Assembly: GCA_016490735.1 (NCBI GenBank)
Contig: JAEMWC010000261.1
Span: 315,001-379,000, forward strand
Source: Pachyseris speciosa
Taxonomy: Eukaryota > Cnidaria > Anthozoa > Scleractinia > Pachyseridae
Length of the DNA: 64,000 bases
Direction: 5' to 3'
How positions within the stretch are numbered: position 1 is the stretch's first letter; the number at the start of each line of letters is the position of its first letter. A model generated the notes under the pieces. That model worked only from the letters and a program-made list of their open reading frames with translations, ran no database searches and was not told the origin of the DNA. A program made the position numbers and the translations under genes. Shown here piece after piece: positions 12,345 through 24,459 of this stretch.

Positions 12345-13060
12345 GCCAATATACTTTATAATATAGCCGACATACAATTTGAAGCCGTTTTTTTACAAGC
12401 CGCTTTCATTTTGTATGTTCTTTTCTTAGTGATTACGTACTATTACTAATCGTTTTATTGTCATTGCCATCCGCAATTTAACTTGTGCATTGGGTTTAGA
12501 GCTGTTTAGGACGCTTTGAATAATAGGCAAGATGAAAGTAATATATCTTTTCCAGCAAAATTTAGTCATGTTCAGTCTTTCTCACTATTTTGTTGAAAAT
12601 AATGGTAACAAAAGTTAGGTTGTAGTTGGTACTTTCTTATTTTGTTATGAATAAAGTAATTTGGCATGTTCTGTTATCTGTTGCTGCATCCTTTTCCCCC
12701 CAAGGAGTTTGTGATGACGAGAAGAAATCCATTCTCATTGTTCACTCGGGGAGGAGACAGCCATGGACTAGGTAAGCATCAGAGAACCGCCAGTTAATAA
12801 GTGACTTCCTCCATACTAATGAGCGTCACGTTTATAGACTAGCCCGTTGAGTAACTTTAAAGAAAACATATACAGAGATTTGAACTGTGGTAACTCTCTA
12901 TTTCATTCCCGACTGGTAATTAAAAAACTGTTGTATCTTCTATCTCAATAAAATTTCTAAAAGAAAACACATAAGTAATATTAAGAAAAATAAAAGCCAA
13001 ATGAAATGGTTCGCCAATCCTCATGTGAGTAATGCGATAGTCTGTTCCAGGCTCTCAGAT
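12345..13060. other. Intergenic, no gene seen
   Basis: AT-rich with no supported gene. The phrase TGACTTCCTCCATACTAATGAGCGTCAC at 12801-12828 recurs in element 2 (for example 27666-27690), so it is probably debris of the same repeat family. Confidence 0.5.
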
Positions 13061-13565
13061 ATTTGAAGCGAGCGAACAGCGAAACACGAAACGAGCGAAG
13101 ATCGCGCGGGGACTGGGGAGAGGGCGCGAAAGGAGAGCCTGGAGCCTGTAAGACTTTCTTTAACGGACCAGTTCTGATATACCAGCTCCTGGAATACCCT
13201 CCGATTATTAATTTTGACACCGTCGATATGGAACCAATAACTCCTCATTACGTAGCTCTGCGTTTATTGAAACTTCCCGATATAGTTAAACTTAGCACAT
13301 GTTTGTTGTTCTATGAGTACTTTAATGATGATAAAGTTCCTAGTTTTTCTTTGACTTTACGCTCTGAGCAGCATACTTATCATACTCGTAGTGCATTATC
13401 TGATCATCTAGTTATTCAATCGTTCCGTACAAACATAAGGAAATTTCTCCAAGTATAAGTGGTAAATATTTTTGGAACAGCATTCTCTCTTGTATTCGTC
13501 AAATACCTTCGAAAAAACAATTCAAATATGCACTGACAACTTATTATGCTGCTCAGTATTAATAT
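13061..13565 (+). pseudogene. LINE fragment: C-terminal end of a reverse transcriptase
   Basis: From about 13180 the + strand encodes a C-terminal LINE segment (LLKLPDIVKLSTCLLFYEYF, then HTYHTRSALSDHL and SFRTNIRKF) to a stop at 13458. After an in-frame break it continues as KYFWNSIL to about 13560, the usual end of L2/CR1-type ORF2 proteins. 13061-13140 is a GC-rich repeat (GAGCGAACAGCG...GGGGAGAGGGCGCGAAAGG) with a related stretch at 620-690. Confidence 0.7.
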
Positions 13566-15033
13566 TATATAATTTTATGTAACTTTGTTCTGCTGTCCCA
13601 AGTATACTATCTATCTTGTATCTAGTTTTTTTTCTTGCCTGTCATAATATATAATTTTACTAAGGGACACAATATTAGTCTACCTAGATGTGCCCCTCTC
13701 CTGTTTAGTATTACTTCATTCTCTGTAATTAATAGTTATGTAATTAATGATAAATGGAGAAAAATAAAATACAAATACAAAAAAATACAAATACCCGCAG
13801 TGCGGTTGTTGGTCTTTTCGATCAGCATCATGGGAAGCATGGTTAGCTCGCGTGCCTTGGAGGAATCCAAGATTTTCGTTTCCTCGCAGATTTTCAAGAT
13901 GTGAAAGAAACTTCCCTCCCGAAACGTAGCTTGTTGGAAAGACGTGTTCATGATTACGTCGAGCGGGTTCGGCAAAAGGTAAATTTTACACCGTTTTACA
14001 CTCAAACGAAAATATTAAATCCCGCCGCTTAGCATCGGCAATGAAGTCTATAAGAAGACAAGAATAATGTGAGACTTTGCAAATGCGAAATTTGCTTCGG
14101 TACTACGGGGAGCTGCGGGCTCTCATAATCCAGGAGAAAGGAGCTATGATATTATTATATTTATGTTATATATTATGTTATTATGTTTGCAATTTCTCGA
14201 TTGTTTCTTCGTTTTTTTTTTTCCTGGAATTGTCCCAATACACCTGAACAGTAACGATTCGTGAAACGGTCAAGCTAATATCATTCGGACGGTAAAACTC
14301 ATACACGGGCCGTATGGTGGACTTGACTGTCCGTGAACTGCATTTCATTGAATTAAGGCGCCTGTTCAGTTGTGTCACTTTAAAGTCCGTACTTTCAGCC
14401 CTCTTAAAATCACCAATTTTTATCCTAGACAACTCAGACCTCGGATATATGAGAATGAATATATGAAAATCAAAAAAATATATGAATATATTCAATCAAA
14501 CTTTGGAATTGTGCATTTTAAACCGTGTTTAAATTTAAGAAAAGTACAAAACCAAACTTTCGCTTCACAGGCACTTTAATGGAATGCAATTCACGGACCA
14601 TCAATTCCACCGTTCGCTCGGTTTGACCGTAAAGCGATCTACATGTACCCCACTGAACAAGAGGGCGAAACATCTCTTTAACGAGATGCTATTCACGGAC
14701 CGTCTATTTCTCCTCCAACAACAATAACTGACAATTATTATTCAAGCACAAATACGACGTGTCGGCCGGGATTAGCAGTTGGATGGATCGTGTCCACCAA
14801 AAGTTAGTTTGTTTTGTAGCCGTCTCATAGATTAACTTGACAATATAAAAGAATAGAAATAAAGAATAAAAGAGAAAAAAGACTTCTCACAACCTGGAGT
14901 TAGCTTTAGGTAGTGGAGGCGAGAGGTATACCCTAGCGTAATTGCAAAGAAGCCGAATGAAAGATGAAAATGAATCATGCAGTCACCCGTTTTAAGAATT
15001 TGATTCAATGTAGACTTCAGCGTAATCATCCCA
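13566..15033. other. Intergenic, no gene seen
   Basis: AT-rich. Several short stretches mention CACGGACCGT-like words (14330, 14590, 14690) and may be fragments of an old repeat. No gene supported. Confidence 0.4.
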
Positions 15034-15302
15034 TCCTCTGTCACACGACCGAGCTAGTGAGGTGCATGGGTCAATTCCTGATTTGACGTCACAAACTGAT
15101 TTGCATACATTTACAAAGACATACCGCGATGATAATCAGTTTGTGACGTCAACTCAGAAATAGACCAACGTCCCTGAGCTCGGTCGTGTGACAGGTGATG
15201 GCTAGCCGTTCATAACTTTTACAGCCTATGAAAAGTCATAAAAATTATTAAGATTAGGTGAAAAAAGCGAAAACAATATTTTGAGGCTAGGTTCACTTTA
15301 AG
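15034..15302. mobile_element. Hairpin MITE, copy 2 (left end missing)
   Basis: Shares with 11015-11447 the CACACGACCGAGCTAG...AGCTCGGTCGTGTG inverted pair, the TTTGCATACATTTACAAAGAC loop region, and the right end (AATATTTTGAGGCTAGGTTCACTTTAAG). The matching left terminal repeat is absent, so the copy is 5' truncated. Confidence 0.75.
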
Positions 15303-15307
15303 AGTTG

Positions 15308-15680
15308 AAGCCTGGTTCACACTTGTGAGATAAGCACAAGCCTAAGCGCAAGCATAAGCACAAGGATGTTCACACTAGCGACTTACGCACGTGCAGTGCG
15401 AGTCACATCAGTGGAGAAACAAGGTGGCGGAAGAATCGACCGAGAGGAGACCTGGAACGGTGTCATTATGATTGATTGAAAAATTGCGATTATGCTTGTG
15501 CTTATTTCACACCAGTTCCCACTTGTGAAATAGGCGCAGAAGCACAAGAAAAAGGAAAATGCTTCTTTTTCTTGTGCTTATGCTTGTGCTTATTTCACTT
15601 CGATGCATGCATACTAGCGTTTTCTTGTGCTTATACTTGCGCTTACGCTTGTGCTTATCTTACAAGTGTGAACCAGGCTT
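15308..15680. mobile_element. MITE with about 57-bp terminal inverted repeats
   Basis: Begins AAGCCTGGTTCACACTTGTG and ends CACAAGTGTGAACCAGGCTT. The terminal repeats also contain alternating AAGCACAAGCGTAAGC words. It is 373 bases long with no coding capacity, and sits 5 bases after the preceding MITE. Confidence 0.85.
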
Positions 15681-15689
15681 AAGTGATTT

Positions 15690-17180
15690 ACGAGATTTTT
15701 GAAGTTGTCGATCAGAGTTATCGAAGGAGTAGAATCTGCTTATGCCTTCAGATGCTGGTACGATGGGGTAGTTGTGAAAACGAAACTGCCCTGCCAGTCT
15801 ATCAAGAAAGGTGCTATATTTGCTACCAAATAATTGCCAAGAGATCCAAAAAAATTAAACTTAATTAAAAAATTGAATCTCCATCAGTAGAAGCCCATTG
15901 TTCACTGTGGTGTTTGTATTGCGTCACAGGCATGCGAAGTAACACACGTAGAGGAGCTTTGTACCTTGAGATTACCAAATATGAGTTCCAGCAAGAGACG
16001 GGATGGAGGATTAAATCACTTTATAACAACGACTCAAAGACTCTATATTTATCTATATTAGCAGGTTAGAGTCTTTTTATTCGTAGCGATGTTTCTGGCA
16101 TTCTCAAAATACACGCCCTCGATCGCGTTGTAAGACGTTGAAGTTAGGAAATGACTTAAAGAATTTATTTGTTTTCAAGTCTGCCTCGGATTCAATTTGC
16201 GAAGAGGTTCAACCCTCCAGACGGCTTGAATAGGTATATCGGACGACACTGCCGGACACTGAAAGATTTTCCCTAAAATTACCGTTTTCGGACTTCTTCT
16301 TCTTCTTCTTCTTACTCAACCCAATTTCAAAACTAAAAGGTGTACGGTCTGTAAGTTCATGAAATGCGTCGCCGGGATCCAGCACAGCACAAACAGTTGG
16401 TGTTGAAAGGGGCAGTATCATGGACTATTATTTAAACTCTAGAAATAAAAAAGAGGCCCGCTGGTTACTGGCAAACGATAAATAATGGCCGAATTTTCTT
16501 CAAAACGGTAAGTATTCTTAAAAGTGTTTGGTTATGCATAGCCAAGCCTGAGAATGGATCATTACCAACTTGAAAAAGGCGGGGCAACGTTTTCAAGTTC
16601 TTCCCTTGTGTCTTAGACGGAATTGTTAAGAAGTTGTTGCGGCTCATACTTGATTTCATCTCACTGGGGACCCCGAAGCAATTCATGAATGAAAAAGACA
16701 CTGAAGGTTGATTCAGTGATTTTATCCCAAATTATGGAATATTTACCATAATCAAGAGCCATAATATTATGGGTCTTGCCATGATACTGTCCCTTGAAAT
16801 ACAAGAAGTGAAACCGTAAGTGGGTTCTGTCACCCTCACCTTAGTCTAGCTCCAATAATATATGGGATAGTATTTTTACTTAAATTCCATAGTCAAGGAG
16901 AAATAATTCTTACTGATTTCTCCTGGATAGATTTTTATGAATTTAAATTCACAAGCCACTCTACTAGCGTCCGATAATTAAGTAGTATTTAGTTCATCTA
17001 GAGTGTTTAAGACGGAATCCACCAGAAGTTCGAGTAACAAGTGGACAAAAACCTAGTACCAAGATTATTTTCATCGTATTGCAAACTTCGTTACGACTGT
17101 TTTAAATATCTTCTCTAAAAAAAATCTTTTCTAGCAACACCAAACGTCGAAAACGAATGTTGAAGTAATATATGAAACAC
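15690..17180. other. Intergenic, no gene seen
   Basis: AT-rich with a CTT microsatellite at about 16293-16311. No supported gene. Confidence 0.45.
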
Positions 17181-17186
17181 TTGAGT

Positions 17187-17289
17187 AGTATACTGGAGTC
17201 AAACCAATACCGTTTCGTACGAAAAACCATCGTCGCTTCGCTCCTCGCTTTTTTGTACTTCAACAGTATTTGTTTGACTCCAGTATACT
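17187..17289. repeat. Short inverted repeat (18-bp arms)
   Basis: AGTATACTGGAGTCAAAC (17187-17204) and its exact reverse complement (17272-17289) flank a 67-base spacer. It sits just outside the left end of the giant palindrome and may be the end of another element. Confidence 0.8.
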
Positions 17290-17439
17290 TCTTGGAAGGT
17301 AAACCTATCGTGTGGGAAAGCCCACGTCACACCCTATTTACTAGAGCGCATTTTTTTTCGACAACCAGATTTTCGACAACCATTTTTTCTAACACAACAG
17401 CAACAATCCCCACTTGTCCCAAGAACGAACACTACGTTG

Positions 17440-17705
17440 CACAAGAGACACAGTTGCAGCTGCGCAAGAGACACAACTGCAGTTGCAAGAGACACAGTTG
17501 CAGTTGCGAGAGATACACAGGTACAGTTGCGCAGAGATACAGTTGCACAAGAGACACAGGTTGCGGGCAAACAGCAACATCCGAAGACACTGGCAGCAGC
17601 AAACAGCAGCACCAACACCAACAGCAACATCCGAAGATATTGGCAGCAGCAAGCAGCAACACCCGAATATATTGCAGCAGCACCAACAACAACATCCATC
17701 AAAGA
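17440..17705. repeat. Outer minisatellites of the left arm
   Basis: Degenerate GCAGTTGCGAGAGACACA units (17440-17570), then degenerate AACATCCGAAGATATTGGCAGCAGC units (17578-17705). Both types also fill the element's centre, and their mirror copies lie at about 26630-26920. Confidence 0.85.
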
Positions 17706-18385
17706 CATTGGCCTCCAAGCAAGCAGCGAGCACAGCGGCATCGAAGAACCAACCCGAAGAAGCAGCAACAAGAAAAAAGCAAGCCCCCTTGCCTCTGTTT
17801 TTTTTTCCCAAAAAAACAGAGGGCGTCAAACGTATCGAAGAACAGCTTCGCAAGAATTGGTGTGTCTCGACAACACAACAACCATTCGCCAATCTTTCGA
17901 TGTTGTTGGTTTGTTTTGCACCGAATCCAAACTCCAAACAGCACCAACCAAAGACACAGCGGGCGCACCAAGCAAAGACACAACCACAACTTTTTTTTCG
18001 CCCCGATATAGGGAGTCGTCCAACGTATCGAAGAACAGCTTCGCAAGAATTGGTGTGTCTCGACAACACAACAACCATTCGCCAATCTTTCGATGTTGTT
18101 GGTTGTTTTGCACCGAATCCAAAGACAAAGTTGGAGCGCCAACCAAAGACACAACCACAAATTTTTTTCGCCCAAATATAGGGAGTCGTCCAACGTATCG
18201 AAGAATGGCTTCGCAAGAATTGGTGTGTCTCGACAACACAACAACCCTTCGCCAACCCCCAATTTTGTTCCTTTGTTTGTTGGCCCCGAACCCAAAGACC
18301 CAGCAGCCGCAGAAACGGCACCCACCGAACAAGAAGCTGGCGCACCAACCCCTCTACCCAAGCGACAACACAAACTTTCGAAAGC

Positions 18386-19545
18386 ATGGGTCTCCGCTGC
18401 CAAAAATACGTCGCGGCCCACCTGCTTCTGGAAAACGCCTTCGAAAAAAACCTTTTGTGCTACATCGCCAAAGTAGACTATATCGCGGGGAACCTCGGTC
18501 GCACAAATCTGCGGCCATTGTCTGGTCTTCCCCCATTCGTCGACGACATCTGCGTATTCGGCTATTTGTCCAGAGAGGAGTGTGTTTTCCGGAAGGGCTC
18601 CGTTCTCTGCACAAGCGGGGAAAAAGGGTCAACAAAGCTTGTCGTCGCAAGCATCGAAACTGCTTTGGAAAGAGCCCTCGGAAAACGGAACCACATCCAC
18701 ACAACCATTCTGCACACAGTCGCGGCAAGAGATACGGGGGGTGGCGCAATCCGCGCGACCATCGCAAGAATCGAGGACGACACCAACCAAAAGGCAAAAA
18801 GAAAGTGGGACAAAGTCCACCCCCAAAACGAACGAGCTGGGTATTTCGTGGCGAAATGCGACGTTTCCGAAATTCCTTTGGAGGAGCTGCACAAGGGTCT
18901 GGGGATTCTCGAAGAATGTCTGGAGGGCTTCGGGTACGGAATCTACTCCATCGACTACACACAGGACTTTTCTGGAGTTTTGGACCGCAAAGCGCTTGTG
19001 GGAAACCTTGGGTTTAAAACGGCGGCAGACTTCTGTGCAGCAATCGGAGAGAAAGCACCGAGAATCCTTGAAAACACCGATAGCGTCGGAGAGCACGTCT
19101 GCACTTGGATCTCCACCACGCCAGATGGCCAAAAATATCGCACAAAAATCTACAATAAGTCGTGGCCAACTTCGAGGCAGGAGAAATCCGCGAATCCGTC
19201 GGAGGCCATCTAGCCGCCTACGCCGACTGCCCCAACCGGCATCTCCGCCAAACATTCTTCCACCCCGATGTGCAAATCCGAGGGTGCACCAGAATCGAAA
19301 TTTCCCTGTACGCCTTCCCACTCCGCGAGCTTTCGAACAGAAAAGCTGCCAGTTGCATCGACAAAGTCTTGGCACATGTTTCTGTCGAAAAGGAGGAGGA
19401 TGGTCTCTTCGTGGTCCAACCACCCTCCAAGCAATGGCAAAGCCTCGCCGCAAACCTGGACAGGTACCTTGTTCTCGCACACGGACCACAAGGTCACACA
19501 ACGACAGGCCGAATCTCGGGTGTCCACGTACGCCCCACCTAAGCG
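18386..19545 (+). pseudogene. Replication-initiator-like gene, left-arm copy (frameshifted)
   Basis: Same product as the right-arm gene at 24973-26145, starting at the equivalent ATG (MGLRCQKYVAAHLL). The frame is lost near 19156, where a base is missing just after the KIYN codons, and resumes in another frame (19162-19542) through GCTRIEISLYAFPL to the same TAA. This copy is therefore broken where the right-arm copy reads through. Confidence 0.75.
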
Positions 19546-20334
19546 AATGTGGAAGACCCGAAAAAATGGGAGAAAGCCATCCAATGGGCGGCAGGAGACT
19601 TTGGCTTCCGGGCGTGTCGGATCTTCTGAGTCGACATACTCGCGGCCGACAAGGAAGGAGTGGAGCTTGGCCCCCTCCGATGCTACACGAAGGACGAAAA
19701 CGCGCGCACCATCCCCGCGGCAAGCAAAAGACCAACCCAGTTCCACCCCAACGGGGGCATCTTGTCGGAGCTTCTTCCCCCGACAGACAAAATCGATTGG
19801 GAATGGCGGGGCAAAAAATGCCAGAGGATCGGCAGAGACACCTCGAAACACAAACTCCAAGAAGTGCCAGAAATCGCCGCTAAACGCAAAATAACTGCGC
19901 TGTCGACAAGGAATCGAAGCCAACGTCTCGAGGAGCTTCGGTACTGCCAAACAGTCGAGGAGTGGAAGCGAGGGCACTGGGGAAAAGCAGAGAAGCGGCG
20001 AAAGTAAGAGGAGGAAGCAATGAGGGCCCGAGAAGCGGAAATCGCTGATCTGCAAAGGTTCACGAAAGCGAAGGAGAAAATCGAAACAAGAAGCAAGGAG
20101 GTTCGTGCAAGAGTCCTTGCCGCTCTGGGAGGAGGAGGAACACAAAAAGTTTCCCAACTTTCGACAGACTGGCAATGGGAAGTTCTCGGGTATCGACGCA
20201 AAGAAGACAAATGGCGCGTTGTCTTGCAACACGAGACGACGACGGTTTGGGCGACAAAAAGTTTGCAAAAGATCCTCCAGGAGTGCACACCCTGCTTCGG
20301 GAGGGACTATGTATTGGAGGGCACCAAGATGTGA
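19546..20334 (+). pseudogene. Downstream coding remnant, left arm
   Basis: After the TAA, meaningful sequence resumes with KKWEKAIQWAAGDFG, meets TGA at 19627, then runs 19660-20007 (TDKIDWEWRGKKCQR; lysine/arginine-rich coiled-coil-like end) and 20020-20334 (REAEIADLQRF; STDWQWEVLGYRRKEDKWRV). The same frame continues with stops (20332, 20503, 20515) through a charged stretch around 20520-20830. It looks like the remaining two-thirds of a long protein, or a second gene, with nonsense codons. Function not recognised. Confidence 0.5.
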
Positions 20335-20882
20335 GGTGTCTCGTTTTGCTGGTCCGTTGCTTTCCCGCTTCCCAAGCTGGGAGGGTTGGTGTTGATATTC
20401 GAACCTTCGGGAGGTTTCCAGAACCACGAAGGACAAACCATCGTCTGGAACCCCATCCTGTTGCTTGCCGCCCCAGACTGAGGAAGGCTTGCATTCTTGT
20501 AGAAACTCGGAACCAAATGCGAGGAACTCGAAACTCTTCGCGCGGAATTGGCCAAAAACGAGTTCCAGAAAGTTCCCGCACCGGAGCACAAAAACACGAA
20601 AAAAACAACAGACCTCCCACCAGGGGAGTACATTTGAAAACGTTTCGCCACAACAACCTTCCGAAAGGCATTGCGAACCATTCTGTTCCTGCTCCCACTC
20701 GGTGAAAATGGGGAACCCACAACAGACGAAGAAATACCAACACACAGCTTCTTTCTGGAAAAGGAGGTAACAGCGCTGGGTGGTACCGCGACACTCGAGA
20801 AAAGAGGAACTCCAGTGTATTGCCGGCTTGGAGACGAAGGAACGACGTAGTACAAGAGAAAGTGTCGCCGCGTTGCCTTGGT

Positions 20883-21182
20883 CTAGAACACAACCACAAC
20901 CCCACCTTCGATGCAGAAAAGGAAACCCCCCCAGCCAGCAACAACAAATAGTTCGCCGAGATCCCAGTTCGCCCAATTCTTCGCTGTCTCCGAATCGATT
21001 CTGCCAACAATGCGGAACGGTGCGTCTTCTGGCGTTGCTGCAAATTCGCGAAGCGCGTCCCAATCTTTTAACCAAATCTTTTCTTCTTGCTGCTCGTATT
21101 TCGTATTATATTTTTTCTCGTAAACGTGGAACTGGTCGAAAGGAAAACGTGGAACATATTCTGGATTCCGCAGAAGCTCCAT
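20883..21182 (-). CDS. Small protein of element 1, left-arm copy (intact)
   Basis: ATG at 21182 opens a 99-aa frame (MELLRNPEYVPRFPFDQF...) rich in Lys, Trp, Asp and Glu for its first 80 residues, as a real protein would be (EEKIWLKDWDALREFA; GRIDSETAKNWANWDLGELF), with a hydrophobic last 20. It points opposite to the initiator-like gene of the same arm. The mirror copy at 23339 is frameshifted by one missing base. No family recognised; the C-terminus may not be the true one. Confidence 0.45.
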   Translation of the reverse strand: MELLRNPEYVPRFPFDQFHVYEKKYNTKYEQQEEKIWLKDWDALREFAATPEDAPFRIVGRIDSETAKNWANWDLGELFVVAGWGGFLFCIEGGVVVVF

Positions 21183-21299
21183 CTTTCGCAAGGTGTTTCT
21201 TCGGACCGCTTCTTTCTCCAATTGGCCGCCCCTATTCTCTTCGTGCAAACTTGTTCTGCATATGGGTTTGCAGCGAAGGGATCGTTCGCAGCAAAGAGT

Positions 21300-22577
21300 T
21301 GGGCATTTGCAGTTGTGTAGTCCCATCTGGCAGTTGCACAAGAATAGTTGCAGTTGCGAGAAACACAGGGGCGGTTGCGCAGAGAGACACAGGTGCAAGG
21401 TTGCAGTTGCAAAGAAATACAGCCGCAGTTGCACAGAGTTGCACAGTCGCAGTTGCAAGTTTCGCAGTTGCGGTTTGCAGTTGCGCAGAAGCGCAGTTGC
21501 ACTTGCGAGAAACACAGGGGCAGTTGCGCAAAGAGACACAGGTGCAAGGTTGCAGTTGCACAGAGACAACGGGTGCAGTTGCGAGAAACACAGGGTAGTT
21601 GCACAGAGAGTGCAGGTGCAGTTGCAAAGAAATACAGGTGCAGTTGTGCAAAGAGACACAGCTGCAGTTGCACAGAGACACAGGTGCAGTTGCAGAGAGA
21701 TACAGGTGCAGTTGCACAGATACACAGTTGCAGTTGCGGGAGATACAGGTGCAGTTGTGCAAGAGATACAGTTGCAATTGCACAGAGATACAGTTGTAGT
21801 TGCGCAGAGATACAGGTCAGTTGCGCAGGACGCAGATGCAGTTGTCCAAAGACACAGTTGCAGTTGTGCAAGAGACAGTTGCGGTTGCACAAGAAACACA
21901 GTTGTAGTGGTGCAAGAGATACAGTTGCAGTTGCGAGAGATACAGGTGCAGTTGTGCAAGAGATACAGTTGCAGTTGCGGGCGGCACAGCCGAATACATT
22001 GCAGCAGCATCGCATTCCAACATGGCATTGCAGCAGCTCATCCAAATACATTGCAGCAGCAATTCAGCAGCGCATCCGAGGGTATTGCAGCAGCATCGCA
22101 TTGCAGAAGGCAACATCGCATTGTAGGAGCAAATCCAAATACATTGCAGCAGCAGCATCGCATTGGGACAGCAGTGCAGTTGCGCAGAAAGACAGGTGCA
22201 GAGAGACTTTCGCAGTTGCACAAGAGACACAGGTGCAGTTGCACAGAGACACAAGTGCAGTTGTGAGGAGACACAGGAGGCAGTTGCACAAAGACACAGG
22301 TGCAGCTGCGCAGAGACACAGCTGCAGTTGCGCAAAGACAAGTTGCAGTTGCGCAGAGACACAGCTGCAGTTGCGAGAGATACAGGTGCTCTTCTGCAAG
22401 AGACACAGTTGCAGTTGCGCAGAGACACAGTTGCAGTTGCGAGAGATACAGGCGCAGTTGCGCAAGAGATACAGATGCAGTTGCGCAGAGACACAGTTGC
22501 AGTTGCGAGAGATACAGGTGCTGTTGCGCAGAGAGACCGTTGCAGTTGCACAAGAGACACAGGTTGCGAGCAAACAG
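21300..22577. repeat. GCAGTTGC-type minisatellite, centre of element 1
   Basis: Irregular tandem array of roughly 21-30-base units built from GCAGTTGC followed by (G)CAGAGACACAGGT. It is open in several frames, giving artificial Cys/Arg/Gln/Ala-rich translations. A patch at 21990-22180 instead carries CGAATACATTGCAGCAGCATCGCATT units. Its outer part (to 21548) belongs to the left arm; the rest is unpaired centre. Confidence 0.9.
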
Positions 22578-22975
22578 GAACATCCGAAGACATTGGCAGC
22601 AGCAAGCGACAACATCCGAAGACATTGGCAACAGCAAGGAGCAACATCCGAAGATATTGGCAGCAGCAAGCAGCAACATCCAAAGACATTGGCAGCAGCA
22701 AGCAGCAACATCCAAAGACATTGGCAGCAGCAAGCAGCAACATCCGAAGATATTAGCAGCAGTAACATCCGAAGATATTGGCAGCAGCAAGCGACAACAT
22801 CCGAAGACATTGGCAACAGCAAGCAGCAACATCCGAAGATATTGGCAACACCAACAGCAACATCCGAAGATATTGGCAGCAGCAAGCAGCAACATTCGAA
22901 GATATTGGCAGCAGCACCACCAGCAACATCCGAAGACATTGGCAGCAGCATCCAAAGACGTTGCTGCACTTGTGT
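22578..22975. repeat. 32-bp tandem repeat, centre of element 1
   Basis: About twelve head-to-tail copies of AACATCCGAAGACATTGG followed by CAGCAGCAAGCAGC, mostly 32 bases, some shortened (22745-22775). Related units occur in both outer arms. Copies are contiguous without spacers. Confidence 0.9.
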
Positions 22976-23338
22976 CTCTTTGCGCAACTGCCCCTGTGTT
23001 TCTCGCAAGTGCAACTGCGCTTCTGCGCAACTGCAAACCGCAACTGCGAAACTTGCAACATCGACTGTGCAACTCTGTGCAACTGCGGCTGTATTTCTTT
23101 GCAACTGCAACCTTGCACCTGTGTCTCTCTGCGCAACCGCCCCTGTGTTTCTCGCAACTGCAACTATTCTTGTGCAACTGCCAGATGGGACTGCACAACT
23201 GCAAATGCGACTGTGCGCCCAACTCTTTGCTGCGAACGATCCCTTCGCTGCAAACCCATATGCAGAACAAGTTTGCACGAAGAGAATAGGGGCGGCCAAT
23301 TGGAGAAAGAAGCGGTCCGAAGAAACACCTTGCGAAAG

Positions 23339-23640
23339 ATGGAGCTTCTGCGGAATCCAGAATATGTTCACGTTTTCCTTTCGACCAGTTCCACGTTTAC
23401 GAGAAAAAATATAATACGAAATACGAGCAGCAAGAAGAAAAGATTTGGTTAAAAGATTGGGACGCGCTTCGCGAATTTGCAGCAACGCCAGAAGACGCAC
23501 CGTTCCGCATTGTTGGCAAAATCGATTCGGAGACAGCGAAGAATTGGGCGAACTGGGATCTCGGCGAACTATTTGTTGTTGCTGGCCGGGGGGGGGTTCC
23601 TTTTCTGCATCGAAGGTGGGGTTGTGGTTGTGTTCTAGAC
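23339..23640 (+). pseudogene. Small protein of element 1, right-arm copy (frameshifted)
   Basis: Mirror of 20883-21182. A C is missing after GAATATGTT (about 23370), so the frame switches to a short unrelated end. Downstream the original frame can be followed (EEKIWLKDWDALREFA) to about 23590. Confidence 0.55.
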
Positions 23641-24459
23641 CAAGGCAACGCGGCGACACTTTCTCTTGTACTACGTCGTTCCTTCGTCTCCAAGCCGGCA
23701 ATACACTGGAGTTCCTCTTTTCTCGAGTGTCGCGGTACCACCCAGCGCTGTTACCTCCTTTTCCAGAAAGAAGCCGTGTGTTGGTATATCTTCGTCTGTT
23801 GTGGGTTCCCCATTTTCGCCGAGTGGGAGCAGGAACAGAATGGTTCGCAATGCCTTTCGGAAGGTTGTTGTGGCGAAACGTTTTCAAATGTACTCCCCTG
23901 GTGGGAGGTCTGTTGTTTTTTTCGTGTTTTTGTGCTCCGGTGCGGGAACTTTCTGGAACTCGTTTTTGGCCAATTCCGCGCGAAGAGTTTCGAGTTCCTC
24001 GCATTTGGTTCCGAGTTTCTACAAGAATGCAAGTCTTCCTCAGTCTGGGGCGGCAAGCAACAGGATGGGGTTCCAGACGATGGTTTGTCCTTCGTGGTTC
24101 TGGAAACCTCCCGAAGGTTCGAATATCAACACCAACCCTCCCAGCTTGGGAAGCGGGAAAGCAACGGACCAGCAAAACGAGACACCTCACATCTTGGTGC
24201 CCTCCAATACATAGTCCTTCGCGAAGCAGGGTGTGCACTCCTGGAGGATCTTTTGCAAACTTTTTGTCGCCCAAACGACAACCGTCGTCGTCTCGTGTTG
24301 CAAGACAACGCGCCATTTGTCTTCTTTGCGTCGATCCCCGAGAACTTCCCATTGCCAGTCTGTCGAAAGTTGGGAAACTTTTTGTGTTCCTCCTCCTCCC
24401 AGAGCGGCAAGGACTTCCTTGCTTCTTGTTTCGACTTTCTCCTTCGTTTTCGCGAACCC

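Larger units (their letters stand above)
17336..21548 (+). repeat. Left arm of palindromic element 1
   Basis: Reverse complement of 22978-27011 with a few percent divergence and small indels. The inner limit is where GCAGTTGCGCAAAGAGACACAGGTGCAA stops pairing with the other arm. Confidence 0.85.

Noticed and set aside
17389..18387. Minus-strand 332-codon frame in the outer left arm
   Set aside because: Low-complexity translation of tandem repeats; the mirror arm does not conserve the same frame.
19210..21075. Long minus-strand frames over the left arm of element 1 (621 codons)
   Set aside because: Antisense shadow of the initiator-like gene: Ser/Arg/Phe/Cys-heavy composition and no motif, while the plus strand has the conserved protein.
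22578..22975. CRISPR-like array of 32-bp repeats
   Set aside because: Units are directly adjacent with no unique spacers, and the setting is eukaryotic.
21348..23414. Long open frames rich in Cys, Arg, Gln and Ala across the centre of element 1 (up to 829 codons, both strands)
   Set aside because: They translate minisatellites whose period keeps several frames open at once. Composition is that of the repeat, not of a protein.
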